64,000 bases of DNA from Acetobacteraceae bacterium (GTDB taxonomy: Bacteria > Pseudomonadota > Alphaproteobacteria > Acetobacterales > Acetobacteraceae). The notes beneath the pieces are model-generated. The model worked only from the letters and a program-made list of their open reading frames with translations. It ran no database searches and was not told where the DNA came from. Made by a program: the position numbers and the translations under genes. Positions 1 through 8,257 of this stretch are shown here, one piece after another. The stretch is from assembly GCA_947475245.1 (NCBI GenBank), contig CANJLW010000019.1, positions 16,214 to 80,213 of the forward strand. Reading direction: 5' to 3'. Every line of letters starts with the position of its first letter. Position 1 is the stretch's first letter.

Positions 1-338
1 ACGAAGCGGCCGAAGGCAAGGCTGAGCGGTCCGGTCGCCAGCGCGCACAGGGTAAAGCCCGCCGCCGCGACCAGTGACAGAAAGATTTGCACTCGCCGCA
101 CGCCGAACACATCCATCGCCATGCCGACCGGCAATTGCGCGGCGGCGTACGAGACGAAGAACACGGCGGACAACAGGCCGAGCTGCGTCGCCGACAAGGA
201 GAACTCCAACGCCAGCGCGGGGCCGATGGTCGCGACCAACGCCCGCGCCGCCTGGTTCAGGAAGTTAACCCCTGATAGCGGCAGGGTCACGCGCAGCAGC
301 ACGTCACGCGTGGTCGTCGGAGTGAAAGATGTCGTCAT
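1..338 (-). CDS. MFS transporter, N-terminal part (cut by window edge)
   Basis: The minus-strand frame opens with ATG at 338 and stays open to base 1, giving about 112 residues. After a short polar N-terminus come hydrophobic segments matching the first helices of a major facilitator protein, including an LGLLSAVFFVSYAAAQLPVG stretch and, after helix 2, a GMAMDVFGVRR loop resembling the MFS loop 2-3 signature. It starts 15 bp after the upstream permease stop, so it is probably the last gene of the phn-type operon. The substrate cannot be read from this part; it may move the same anion as the ABC system or its breakdown product. Confidence 0.75.
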   Translation of the reverse strand, partial: MTTSFTPTTTRDVLLRVTLPLSGVNFLNQAARALVATIGPALALEFSLSATQLGLLSAVFFVSYAAAQLPVGMAMDVFGVRRVQIFLSLVAAAGFTLCALATGPLSLAFGRF

Positions 339-353
339 GCCAACGGTCCTACG

Positions 354-1160
354 TCAAATGATCCGCTGGCGCACCTGGGCGGAAACCCATTCGGAAATGA
401 AAACGGTGACCAGGATGGCGGCGAAGATCACCGTCACTTCCGGCCAGGCGAGGCGCGAGACGCTCGCGTTGAGTTGCAGCCCGATCCCGCCCGCGCCGAC
501 CAGGCCAAGCACGGCGGACTCGCGGATGTTGATGTCCCAGCGATACACGACGATCCCGGCAAAGGCGGGCATGATCTGCGGCACAATGGCATAAATCAGC
601 CGCTGCGGACCGGTTGCGCCGGTCGCCTCGATCGCTTCCACCTGCTTGTTGTCCACCTCTTCGATCGCTTCGTACAGCAGTTTGCCGACGAAGCCGATGG
701 AACGCAGGCCGATCGCGACAATGCCGGCCAACACGCCGGGGCCGAGCACCGTGACCAGCAGCAACGCCCAGATCAGGGCATTGATGGAGCGCGACGACAC
801 GATCACCGTCAGCGCCAGCGGTCGAATGAACGCCGCGCTCGGCGTTGTGTTGCGAGCCGCGAGAAACGCGACCGGGGTGCCCAACAACACGCCCAGCAAG
901 GTCCCGAGCGTGGCCATGTTGATGGTGTCCCAAAGCGGCGACCACAAGGACGGCAAAACCGACCAGCGCGGCGGGAACATGCGGCCGATCAGGTCGGCGG
1001 CCTGGGCGGGCGCGTCGTAAACGAAATCCCAGATCGTGTTCTCGTTCAGAATATCCCAACACTGGACCAGCAGGGCAACCGCCAGCAGCCAGCCCACCCA
1101 GCGGATCAGCGAGCCCGCCGGCGTATGTCGTCGCCAAAGTTTGTTCTCGGTGATGGGCAT
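354..1160 (-). CDS. phnE: Phosphonate/phosphite-type ABC transporter permease (second PhnE-like)
   Basis: The product is 268 aa, an inner-membrane permease of the PhnE/PtxC family with about six hydrophobic segments. The typical binding-protein-dependent permease loop EAIEATGATGPQRLIYAIVP lies in the centre and is followed by an INIRESAVLGLVGAGGIG stretch characteristic of PhnE. Its ATG shares one base with the stop of the preceding permease (TGATG), so the two are translationally coupled. Two different PhnE subunits in one operon are common in this family and probably form a heterodimeric channel. The substrate (phosphonate, phosphite or phosphate ester) is not determined, as no C-P lyase or phosphite dehydrogenase gene is in view. 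Confidence 0.9.
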   Translation of the reverse strand: MPITENKLWRRHTPAGSLIRWVGWLLAVALLVQCWDILNENTIWDFVYDAPAQAADLIGRMFPPRWSVLPSLWSPLWDTINMATLGTLLGVLLGTPVAFLAARNTTPSAAFIRPLALTVIVSSRSINALIWALLLVTVLGPGVLAGIVAIGLRSIGFVGKLLYEAIEEVDNKQVEAIEATGATGPQRLIYAIVPQIMPAFAGIVVYRWDINIRESAVLGLVGAGGIGLQLNASVSRLAWPEVTVIFAAILVTVFISEWVSAQVRQRII

Positions 1161-1954
1161 CAGCGCAACCGACCGCGGATCAGGCTGGACGCGTATTCGG
1201 TCGCCATCACGATGCCGATGATCGCCAGTAGAATGGCGGCGGCGGTGTCGAACTCATATCGCTCGAACGAGGTATTCAGTGTCGCGCCGATCCCCCCCGC
1301 GCCGACGATGCCGATCACCGCGCTTTCGCGGAAATTGATGTCCAGGCGATACACCGACAGGCCGATGAACCGCGCCATGACCTGCGGCTGCACCCCGTAG
1401 TTGATGATCTGCATCGGACTCGCGCCGGTGGCGCGGATGGCTTCCATCTGCGTGGCGTCGATGTCCTCGATATCCTCCGCCAGCAATTTGGCCATGAAGC
1501 CGATGGTGGCGAAGGCCAGGGTCGCGACGCCCGCCAGCGGCCCGAACCCGAACATCTTCACGAACAGGATCGCGACGATGATTTCCGGAAACGTTCGCGA
1601 TATCGCGATGATACCGCGGCACAGCAGATAAACCGGCATCGGTGCCAGATTGCGCGCCGCGCCCAATCCGACGGGCAGCGAAATGGCGACGCCGGCGGCG
1701 GTGGCGACCACGGTCATGGTCAGGCTTTCGATGAAGCCTTCTTCGATCTCACGCCAATGCGTGACGATGTTCGGGTGACCGAAGGCAGAGACGAATGCCC
1801 AGCCGCGTTCCAACCCCAGCGCGAGACGCGCCCAGTTGATGTGCAGCGTGCCGACCGCGAGCGCCAGATAAACCGCGCCGCCGAGGTACAGGCCATAGCG
1901 CAGCCAGGGGTTTCGGATCAGCGGCGGCGGCGACCACCGCGCGACGTCACGCAT
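1160..1954 (-). CDS. phnE: Phosphonate/phosphite-type ABC transporter permease (first PhnE-like)
   Basis: This PhnE-family inner-membrane permease is 264 aa from the chosen start. It carries [20 protein letters not shown] (the loop that contacts the ATPase) and [18 protein letters not shown] near the C-terminus. The frame could begin at 2014, but that would overlap phnC by 68 bp. The ATG at 1954 overlaps it by only 8 bp and fits PhnE lengths, so I prefer it. It is paralogous to the next gene. Order in the operon is phnD-phnC-phnE-phnE. Confidence 0.9.
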   Translation of the reverse strand: MRDVARWSPPPLIRNPWLRYGLYLGGAVYLALAVGTLHINWARLALGLERGWAFVSAFGHPNIVTHWREIEEGFIESLTMTVVATAAGVAISLPVGLGAARNLAPMPVYLLCRGIIAISRTFPEIIVAILFVKMFGFGPLAGVATLAFATIGFMAKLLAEDIEDIDATQMEAIRATGASPMQIINYGVQPQVMARFIGLSVYRLDINFRESAVIGIVGAGGIGATLNTSFERYEFDTAAAILLAIIGIVMATEYASSLIRGRLR

Positions 1955-2753
1955 CGTCGTCGCCGGAATCGTCGTCAACAGGTCGGATCGTGGCGGACCA
2001 GTCTTCCTCCCCATAAATCGTGGTCAGCATATCCGGCGTCAGCGCATCCGGCGCGCCGTCGAAGACCACTCGCCCGGCGCGCAGCCCGACGATCCGCGGC
2101 ACGAACATTTGCGCCAGCGCGACGTCGTGGATGTTGACGATCGCCGCCAGGTCCCGTTCCGCGCAGAGTTCGACCAGCAATCGCATGATCTGACGCGACG
2201 TCTTGGGATCGAGGCTCGCCGTCGGCTCATCCACCAGCAACAACCCTGGATTCTGGATCAGCGCTCGGCAAATGCCGACACGCTGCCGCTGACCGCCCGA
2301 TAATTCATCGGCGCGCTTGTCTGCAAGGCCGAGCAGCCCGACGCGATCGAGGAGACGAAAGGCTTCGGCGATGTCGGCGGCGGGAAAACGTCGCGCCCAG
2401 GACGCCCAGAAGCCGACGTAGCCGAGACGGCCGGAAAGGACGTTTTCCATGACGGTCAGGCGTTCCACCAGGGCGTATTCCTGGAAGATCATGCCCATCC
2501 GTCGACGGGCGCGGCGCAACGCGCCGCCGCCGATGCCGGTGACTTCCGAGCCGTCGAGCACCACGCGACCGGCGCTTGGTTCAACCAGCCGGTTGACACA
2601 ACGGATCAGCGTGGATTTTCCGGCGCCGGACGGGCCGATCAACGCCATCAACTGGCCCTTGGGCACAACCAGATCGACGTTGTCCAAAGCCAGGTCGCTG
2701 TTGGCGGCGTGCTTGCCGGCATAGCGCTTGGTCAGCCCGGCGATGGTCAGCAT
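1947..2753 (-). CDS. phnC: Phosphonate-type ABC transporter ATP-binding protein
   Basis: This 268 aa cytoplasmic ATPase energises the two PhnE-like permeases. Walker [10 protein letters not shown] is at residues 40-48, the ABC signature LSGGQ at 151-155, and Walker B LLLVDEP at 171-177, followed by the SLDP D-loop. The stretch [18 protein letters not shown] is typical of PhnC, as is the overall length. The C-terminus is acidic (DDDSGDDDA). It begins 7 bp after the phnD stop. Confidence 0.92.
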   Translation of the reverse strand: MLTIAGLTKRYAGKHAANSDLALDNVDLVVPKGQLMALIGPSGAGKSTLIRCVNRLVEPSAGRVVLDGSEVTGIGGGALRRARRRMGMIFQEYALVERLTVMENVLSGRLGYVGFWASWARRFPAADIAEAFRLLDRVGLLGLADKRADELSGGQRQRVGICRALIQNPGLLLVDEPTASLDPKTSRQIMRLLVELCAERDLAAIVNIHDVALAQMFVPRIVGLRAGRVVFDGAPDALTPDMLTTIYGEEDWSATIRPVDDDSGDDDA

Positions 2754-2760
2754 GAAAAGA

Positions 2761-3720
2761 CTACTTGCACGCGTACGAGACGTTCATCGCCGTGTCGATG
2801 TCGCGTACCACGGCCCATTTTTCCTTGTAGCTGATGGGCAGGAATTTCTCCTGCGGCGGGCTGGTCTTCTCGAATTCCTTTGCCAGCCCGGTGCCTTCCC
2901 ATTTGAAGTTGAAGAACGCGGCCTTCAACTTCGCTGCAAGCTCCGGCTTCAGGTTATAGGCCAGCCCGTAACCGGTGGTCGGGAAGGTTTGGGAGACGTA
3001 GATCGATCGCAGCTTGGCCCCATCCGCGCCGCTGCGCGCGACCATGCGCTTCAGAACGGAGTTCGCGACGGCGGCGGCGTCATAGTCTTTGTTGATGACA
3101 CCCAGAACGGAATTGTCGTGCTTGCCGGAAAACGCGGGCTTGAAGTCGCGATCGGCTTCCAGTCCGAACTTCGACTTCAGCAGCGCGGACGGGGCCTTGA
3201 AGCCTGAATTCGAGTTGGGGTCGGTGAAAGCCAGCGTGCGGCCTTTAAGGTCTTCGACCTTCTGGATCGGCCCCGCCGCCTGGACGATGATTTCCATCTC
3301 GTAGCCGAACTCGTCCTTCAAGGACGACATCATGGTGAACGGCGCGAAGCCGGCACAGTTGACCGCCAGCGGAACCGATCCGGTGTTGAAGCCGGCGATG
3401 TGCAACCTGCCGGCGCGCATTGCCTCGATCTGCGCCGCGTTCGACTGGACCGGGAAGAAGACGACTTTCTTGCCGGTTTCCTTGGCCAGATGGGCGATGA
3501 ACTCGTCCCAGACCTTGCGGTAGACTTCGGGGTCTTCGACGGGGGTGTAGGCGAAGATCAGGGTGGCCGGATCGACCTGTTCCTTTGGGTTGGTCGGGGT
3601 ATCGGCGATCAGATCGCCGTCGGCGTCCTGGAACCGTTGATCGAGCGCATGTGCCGGCGTGACACACAGCAGCGCGGCGATCGCGGCGAATGCGATACCC
3701 AGGCGTTTGATCGGTTTCAT
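2761..3720 (-). CDS. phnD: Phosphonate/phosphite-type ABC transporter substrate-binding protein
   Basis: This 319 aa periplasmic binding protein has an evident signal peptide (residues 1-25, ending TPAHA). The family-typical [18 protein letters not shown] segment follows, then [18 protein letters not shown], which in PhnD-type proteins contributes serine/threonine ligands for the anion. It is the first gene of the operon and presumably delivers ligand to the PhnE pair. I saw no Pho box in the 88 bp upstream. The ligand could be phosphonate, phosphite or phosphate. Confidence 0.9.
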   Translation of the reverse strand: MKPIKRLGIAFAAIAALLCVTPAHALDQRFQDADGDLIADTPTNPKEQVDPATLIFAYTPVEDPEVYRKVWDEFIAHLAKETGKKVVFFPVQSNAAQIEAMRAGRLHIAGFNTGSVPLAVNCAGFAPFTMMSSLKDEFGYEMEIIVQAAGPIQKVEDLKGRTLAFTDPNSNSGFKAPSALLKSKFGLEADRDFKPAFSGKHDNSVLGVINKDYDAAAVANSVLKRMVARSGADGAKLRSIYVSQTFPTTGYGLAYNLKPELAAKLKAAFFNFKWEGTGLAKEFEKTSPPQEKFLPISYKEKWAVVRDIDTAMNVSYACK

Positions 3721-3808
3721 GACGCGGTCTCTCCGGATGGCCCAATTGGTCGGCGATATCGGTCCTTAGTCTGACCGCGGGAGAGGGTTCGTTCAAGGCG
3801 CGGCGGGA

Positions 3809-4630
3809 TTAAACCACGAGACCGCGCAGGCGCGTCGCCAATGTCGTCAGATCCGGTGTCGTCGCGGCGTCGGCGGTTACATTCATCAGATACCGCTTCG
3901 TAAAATTCTCCACGAATTTCGGGTCCTGAAGCTTCTTGATGTCCAGGCGCGTCGTGATGGCCTTTTCCTGCGCTTCCAAGGGTTGGAACGCGATCTGTTT
4001 CGGAATGCCCAGTGCCGTTGTCACCACGTCGCGCATGACGGCATCGCCCAGGATCTGATCGGCCGAGGTGAACTTCGCGGCCTGCGCGCGGAATGTAAGC
4101 GCCTTGGACAGGCCGGGCGTCGATTTTTCCAGCGATTGGCGCCAGGAGAATTCAGCGAAGGCGCCGGCAACGGTGTCGATGACCTTGGGGTCTTTGATGA
4201 CGCTGAGCCCCTTGGTCGCGAACTGGTAGGTTTTCACGACCGGCTTCCAGCGCAAATCGGTCAACTGATTGACGACGGATTTCGGATCGGCGGGATTGGA
4301 CATCAGCGCCTTGCGGGCCAGGGCGGTGAAATTTGCCTGATCGCCGAGGCCGTTTGCGATCAGAAGCACGCGCATCGCCCCCGGGTTGGCGAGCAACTGC
4401 CGCACGTCGGTGGCACCCTTGACCGCGGCGGTGAAGGTTTTGATGGCGCGCGCGACCTCGGGTTCCGCCGCTGTTCGCTTGATGTCGCGGGCCTGATCGC
4501 GTTCGGCCGTGGCCAGCGCGATAATCGGGCTTTGGCCGCTGCCCGCATTTCCGTTCAGCCCGTAAGCGGTTGCCAACAGGGATGGGTCAGACCCGAACAG
4601 GCTGCCGACGGAGGCTGGAAGCAGGCTCAT
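3809..4630 (-). CDS. DUF1217 family protein (flagellum-associated family)
   Basis: This is a 273 aa soluble, alpha-helix-rich protein with no signal peptide. The repeated pattern of helical segments, including FTALARKALMSNPADPKSVV and LTDLRWKPVVKTYQFATKG, is typical of DUF1217 proteins, which in alphaproteobacteria are usually encoded inside flagellar gene clusters. Here no flagellar gene is nearby: it stands between the phn-type operon and accC, with 88 bp and 35 bp on either side. The family's biochemical role is not known to me. Confidence 0.8.
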   Translation of the reverse strand: MSLLPASVGSLFGSDPSLLATAYGLNGNAGSGQSPIIALATAERDQARDIKRTAAEPEVARAIKTFTAAVKGATDVRQLLANPGAMRVLLIANGLGDQANFTALARKALMSNPADPKSVVNQLTDLRWKPVVKTYQFATKGLSVIKDPKVIDTVAGAFAEFSWRQSLEKSTPGLSKALTFRAQAAKFTSADQILGDAVMRDVVTTALGIPKQIAFQPLEAQEKAITTRLDIKKLQDPKFVENFTKRYLMNVTADAATTPDLTTLATRLRGLVV

Positions 4631-4665
4631 GCCCCTACGATGCGCGCGCCGGGGTTAACGAAGGG

Positions 4666-6006
4666 TTAACCGCCGGCGACAAAACGCTCCAGCCAATGGA
4701 TCGTATACTCACCGCTTTGAAATTCGGGGTCGTTTACGATGCGTTGGTGCAGCGGGATCGTGGTTTGGATGCCGACCACAGCGAATTCGTCCAGCGCGCG
4801 CCGCATGCGATTGATCGCTTCCAACCGGGTTGGGGCGTGGACGATCAGTTTCGCGACCATGCTGTCGTAATAGGGTGGCACGAAATACCCGGCGTAGAGC
4901 GCCGAATCCACCCGCACGCCCAAACCGCCCGGTGCGTGGAACACGGTGACGCGGCCTGGTGTGGGAATGAAGGTATTCGGGTCTTCCGCCGTGATTCGGC
5001 ATTCGATGGCGTGGCCGGAGAAGGTCACGTCTTTTTGCGTGTAACCAAGCTCCGCCCCGGCGGCGATGCGGATTTGCTCCCGCACCAGATCGACGCCGCA
5101 TACCATTTCGGTGACGGGGTGTTCGACCTGCAGGCGGGTGTTCATCTCGATGAACGCGAACTGGCCGTCCTGATACAGGAATTCCAGCGTGCCGGCGTTG
5201 CGATAGCCGAGCTTCTTGAGGGCGGCGGTGGCGGTTTCGCCGAGAGCGTCGCGTTGTTCGGGGGAGATGGCCGGGGAGCCGGCTTCTTCCAACAGCTTTT
5301 GGTGACGCCGTTGCAGGCTGCAATCGCGTTCGCCGAAGTGCACGACATTGCCATGGCTGTCGGCCATGATCTGCAATTCGATGTGGCGGGGGCGATTGAG
5401 GTATTTTTCGATATAGACGGCGTCGTTGCCGAAGGCGGTGCGGGCTTCGGTGCGGGCGACGTTAAAGGCGTCATCGATTTCCGACGCGTCGCGGGCAACT
5501 TTCATGCCGCGTCCGCCACCGCCGGCGGCGGCCTTGACGAGCACGGGATAGCCGATCCGTTCGGCGACGGAGCGTGCCGTGTCGAGGTCGGGGACCTCTC
5601 CGTCCGATCCGGGGACCAGCGGAACGCCCAGGCTGGCCATGGCGGCTTTCGCCGCGATTTTGTCGCCCATCATTGAGATGTGCGCCGCGCTGGGGCCGAT
5701 AAATGTCATGCCGTGGGCGTCGACCATTTCGGCGAAGGCGGCGTTTTCCGACAGGAAGCCGTAGCCGGGATGGATCGCGTCGGCACCGGTGATGGACGCG
5801 GCCGACAGGATCGCGGGGATGTTGAGATAGCTCTCCCGCGCCGAGGGGGGACCGATGCAGACGCTTTCGTCGGCCAGCCGGACGTGCATGGCCTCGGCGT
5901 CGGCCGTGGAGTGCACGGCCACCGTCGGAATACCCAGCTCGCGACAAGCGCGCTGGATGCGAAGCGCGATCTCGCCGCGATTGGCGATAAGGATTTTGCG
6001 GAACAA
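4666..6006 (-). CDS. accC: Acetyl-CoA carboxylase, biotin carboxylase subunit
   Basis: The enzyme carboxylates biotin on AccB using ATP and bicarbonate, the first half-reaction of malonyl-CoA synthesis. At 446 aa it has the standard length. The N-terminal biotin carboxylase fold starts [14 protein letters not shown]. The ATP-grasp glycine-rich loop GGGGRGM is at about 162-168, and the catalytic [10 protein letters not shown] motif at about 287-296. It follows accB by 10 bp in the minus-strand order aroQ-accB-accC, an arrangement frequent in proteobacteria. Confidence 0.97.
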   Translation of the reverse strand: MFRKILIANRGEIALRIQRACRELGIPTVAVHSTADAEAMHVRLADESVCIGPPSARESYLNIPAILSAASITGADAIHPGYGFLSENAAFAEMVDAHGMTFIGPSAAHISMMGDKIAAKAAMASLGVPLVPGSDGEVPDLDTARSVAERIGYPVLVKAAAGGGGRGMKVARDASEIDDAFNVARTEARTAFGNDAVYIEKYLNRPRHIELQIMADSHGNVVHFGERDCSLQRRHQKLLEEAGSPAISPEQRDALGETATAALKKLGYRNAGTLEFLYQDGQFAFIEMNTRLQVEHPVTEMVCGVDLVREQIRIAAGAELGYTQKDVTFSGHAIECRITAEDPNTFIPTPGRVTVFHAPGGLGVRVDSALYAGYFVPPYYDSMVAKLIVHAPTRLEAINRMRRALDEFAVVGIQTTIPLHQRIVNDPEFQSGEYTIHWLERFVAGG

Positions 6007-6016
6007 GGGCTGGGCC

Positions 6017-6466
6017 CTATTCCACGATCATCAAGGCTTCGCCGTACTCGACCGGCGAGCTGTTTTCGACCAGGATCCGGGTTACGGTGCCGGACTTGGT
6101 GGCCTTGATCTGATTGAAGGTTTTCATGGCTTCGATCAGCAGCAAGGTTTGACCGGCGGACACCTGCTGGCCGACCGACACGAAGTGCGGAGAGCCGGGT
6201 TCCGGCGAAAGATAGGCAACGCCAACCATCGGGCTGACGATGGCGCCGGGGTGGCTGGCATTTTCGGCGGGCGCCGGCGCGGCGGGCGCGGGTGCCGCGA
6301 CAACGACGGTGGCCGGCGCGGCAACGGCGGCAGCGGCGGGCGCGCCGCCACGAACGACGCGGATGCGGCTGTCCTTATCGGCGATTTCGATTTCCGTCAG
6401 GCCGGTTTCCATCAGGACGGCGGCCAAGGCGCGGATTGAATCTGGGTCGATCGGAATACGGGTCAC
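6017..6466 (-). CDS. accB: Acetyl-CoA carboxylase biotin carboxyl carrier protein
   Basis: This 149 aa protein carries the biotin that shuttles CO2 between AccC and the carboxyltransferase. The biotinylation motif EAMK places the modified lysine at residue 115. An Ala/Pro-rich flexible linker spans about residues 41-70, as usual for AccB. No ATG fits, so I take GTG at 6466, whose GTGA overlaps the aroQ stop by four bases and implies translational coupling. Confidence 0.95.
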   Translation of the reverse strand: MTRIPIDPDSIRALAAVLMETGLTEIEIADKDSRIRVVRGGAPAAAAVAAPATVVVAAPAPAAPAPAENASHPGAIVSPMVGVAYLSPEPGSPHFVSVGQQVSAGQTLLLIEAMKTFNQIKATKSGTVTRILVENSSPVEYGEALMIVE

Positions 6467-6924
6467 GCACGTTCCTCCAGAATGTCGGCCATTGCTTGCA
6501 GCGCCAGCGCGTAGCCGCGGACACCGAGTCCGCAGATCACGCCGACGGCGGCCTTTGAGACGTAGGAGTGATGACGAAACTCCTCCCGCCGATGAATATT
6601 GCTGATGTGCACTTCGATCACCGGCAGTTCGACCGCCAGCAAGGCATCGAGCAGCGCAATCGACGTCGTTGTATAGCCCGCCGGATTGATCACGATACCG
6701 GCGGCTTTGCCGCGGCACTCCTGAACCCAGGTGACGATCTCGCCTTCGCTGTTGGTCTGGCGGAAATCGATGGCAAGGCCGAGTTGCTCCGCCGTTTCGG
6801 CGCAGAGTTGCTCGACATCGTCCAAGGTTGCGTGGCCGTAGATATGCGGCTGACGCAGGCCCAGCATATTGATGTTGGGTCCGTTGAGGACGACGATCAA
6901 CGGTCGAGGATCGGATTGGGACAT
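6463..6924 (-). CDS. aroQ: 3-dehydroquinate dehydratase, type II
   Basis: The enzyme dehydrates 3-dehydroquinate to 3-dehydroshikimate in the shikimate pathway. At 153 aa it matches the dodecameric type II family. Visible key residues are the [10 protein letters not shown] loop at about 13-22 with catalytic Arg24 in the flexible lid, Tyr29, and His106 in EVHISN. It is the first gene of aroQ-accB-accC, and its stop overlaps the accB start. Confidence 0.96.
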   Translation of the reverse strand: MSQSDPRPLIVVLNGPNINMLGLRQPHIYGHATLDDVEQLCAETAEQLGLAIDFRQTNSEGEIVTWVQECRGKAAGIVINPAGYTTTSIALLDALLAVELPVIEVHISNIHRREEFRHHSYVSKAAVGVICGLGVRGYALALQAMADILEERA

Positions 6925-6973
6925 GGCTTATTCGCCTAGCACAGCAAAACGAGTCGGTCCAATCCGGGGCTGC

Positions 6974-6995
6974 GGGGGCTTCCCGCGAAGCCCCC
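6974..6995 (-). terminator. Strong hairpin downstream of the acyl-CoA dehydrogenase gene
   Basis: A perfect 9-bp stem (GGGGGCTTC pairing with GAAGCCCCC) with a 4-base loop lies between the acyl-CoA dehydrogenase stop and the aroQ start, both on the minus strand. No T-run follows on either strand, so it may be a weak terminator or an mRNA-stabilising 3' hairpin. Confidence 0.45.
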
Positions 6996-7019
6996 GACCG
7001 GCGCAATCGACGGGCAGAA

Positions 7020-8174
7020 TCAGCCCGGCAGTTCGAGCACGTTCTTGGCGAGAATGTTGCGCTGAATCTCGTTCGATCCGGCATAGATGGTGGATGGGCG
7101 GGATTGCAGGAACAATCCGGTCGGATTGAGTTCCCGGTTGCCCTCCATCGGTCCCAGACCGCCGCCGTATTCGCCGGAAATCTCCAGCATCGTCTCGGTG
7201 ATGCGTTGAAACAGCTCTGTCTGGTTGATTTTCAGCATCGATACGTCGGGACCGAGTGTTTCCTTGCGGCGAACCTTTTCGACGAAGGTTTCGTAGAGGT
7301 CCTTGTGGTCTTCGAGGTCGAGGCGCAGACGCGTGTAGCGCTCCTGGAACTGCTCGTCGTCCCACACCGCCATGCGTTCCGCGAGGCCCTTCAACGCCTT
7401 CAGCGCATAGGCGGACTGACGCGGTGAGCCGGAACCGATCCGCTCGAAGCTCAGCAACGCCTTGGCCATGGTCCAACCCTTGTCGATCTGGCCGACCAGG
7501 TTTTCCTTGGGCACGCGGACGTTGTCGAAGAAGGTTTCGCAGAATTCGTCAGCCATATCGATGTTGGTGATCGGGCGCACGGTAATGCCGGGCGTGTCCA
7601 TCGGCACGAGGAGGAAGCTGATGCCTTCCTGCTTCTTGGCGTTCTTGTTGGTGCGTACGAGCAGGAAGATCCAGTTCGCGTCCATCGCGAGCGAGGTCCA
7701 GATCTTCTGACCGTTCACCACCCAATGGTCGCCGTCGAGTACCGCTTCGGTGCGCAGGGAGGCAAGGTCGGAGCCCGCGTTCGGCTCGCTGTAACCTTGG
7801 CACCAGATGTGCTCCCCGCTCAGGATTTTCGGCAGGAAGTGCTGCTGTTGCTCGGGCCGGCCGAACTTGATCAGCAGCGGGCCGATCATCGTCATGCCCA
7901 TGTCGTTCAGGCGGGCGCAGCCGTGGCGCTCTTTCTCTTCGAGGAAGATGAGCTGCTTGGAGGCGGAGATGCCCATGCCGCCGAATTCCGCCGGCCAGTT
8001 CGGGCAGAGCCAGCCCTTTTCCGCCAGTTTGAAATACCAGGGCTTGTTTTCGTTGAAATGCAGTCGGCTGGGCGGGTTACGCAGTTCCGGCGGATAGTTG
8101 TCCTGGATCCAGCCGCGTACGTGCGTACGAAACTGATCGTCGGACATCGCGTCGAGGTTTTCTGCGGCGGACAT
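7020..8174 (-). CDS. Acyl-CoA dehydrogenase family protein
   Basis: This 384 aa FAD-dependent acyl-CoA dehydrogenase would oxidise an acyl-CoA to the enoyl-CoA and pass electrons to ETF. The middle-domain motif YSEPNAGSDLASLRT is at about 128-142, followed by the VNGQKIWTS signature. The C-terminal IYAGSNEIQRNI segment aligns with the YEGTSQIQR motif of medium-chain enzymes, but the catalytic glutamate position reads Ala (about residue 365). The base is therefore elsewhere, as in several other subfamilies, or the substrate class differs. Together with the bifunctional enzyme at 10368-12476 it suggests beta-oxidation of an unspecified acyl-CoA. Confidence 0.92.
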   Translation of the reverse strand: MSAAENLDAMSDDQFRTHVRGWIQDNYPPELRNPPSRLHFNENKPWYFKLAEKGWLCPNWPAEFGGMGISASKQLIFLEEKERHGCARLNDMGMTMIGPLLIKFGRPEQQQHFLPKILSGEHIWCQGYSEPNAGSDLASLRTEAVLDGDHWVVNGQKIWTSLAMDANWIFLLVRTNKNAKKQEGISFLLVPMDTPGITVRPITNIDMADEFCETFFDNVRVPKENLVGQIDKGWTMAKALLSFERIGSGSPRQSAYALKALKGLAERMAVWDDEQFQERYTRLRLDLEDHKDLYETFVEKVRRKETLGPDVSMLKINQTELFQRITETMLEISGEYGGGLGPMEGNRELNPTGLFLQSRPSTIYAGSNEIQRNILAKNVLELPG

Positions 8175-8257
8175 GGGCGGTCTCCTGATCTCGGCTCTAT
8201 TTCCCTGGCGAAGCCTTGCTTGAAGCGGTCAGCGTTGGCAACCCATTGGGGCGGGCT

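Noticed and set aside
354..3720. Calling the phn-type operon a phosphonate catabolic locus
   Set aside because: No C-P lyase, phosphonatase or phosphite dehydrogenase gene is present; only uptake is supported.
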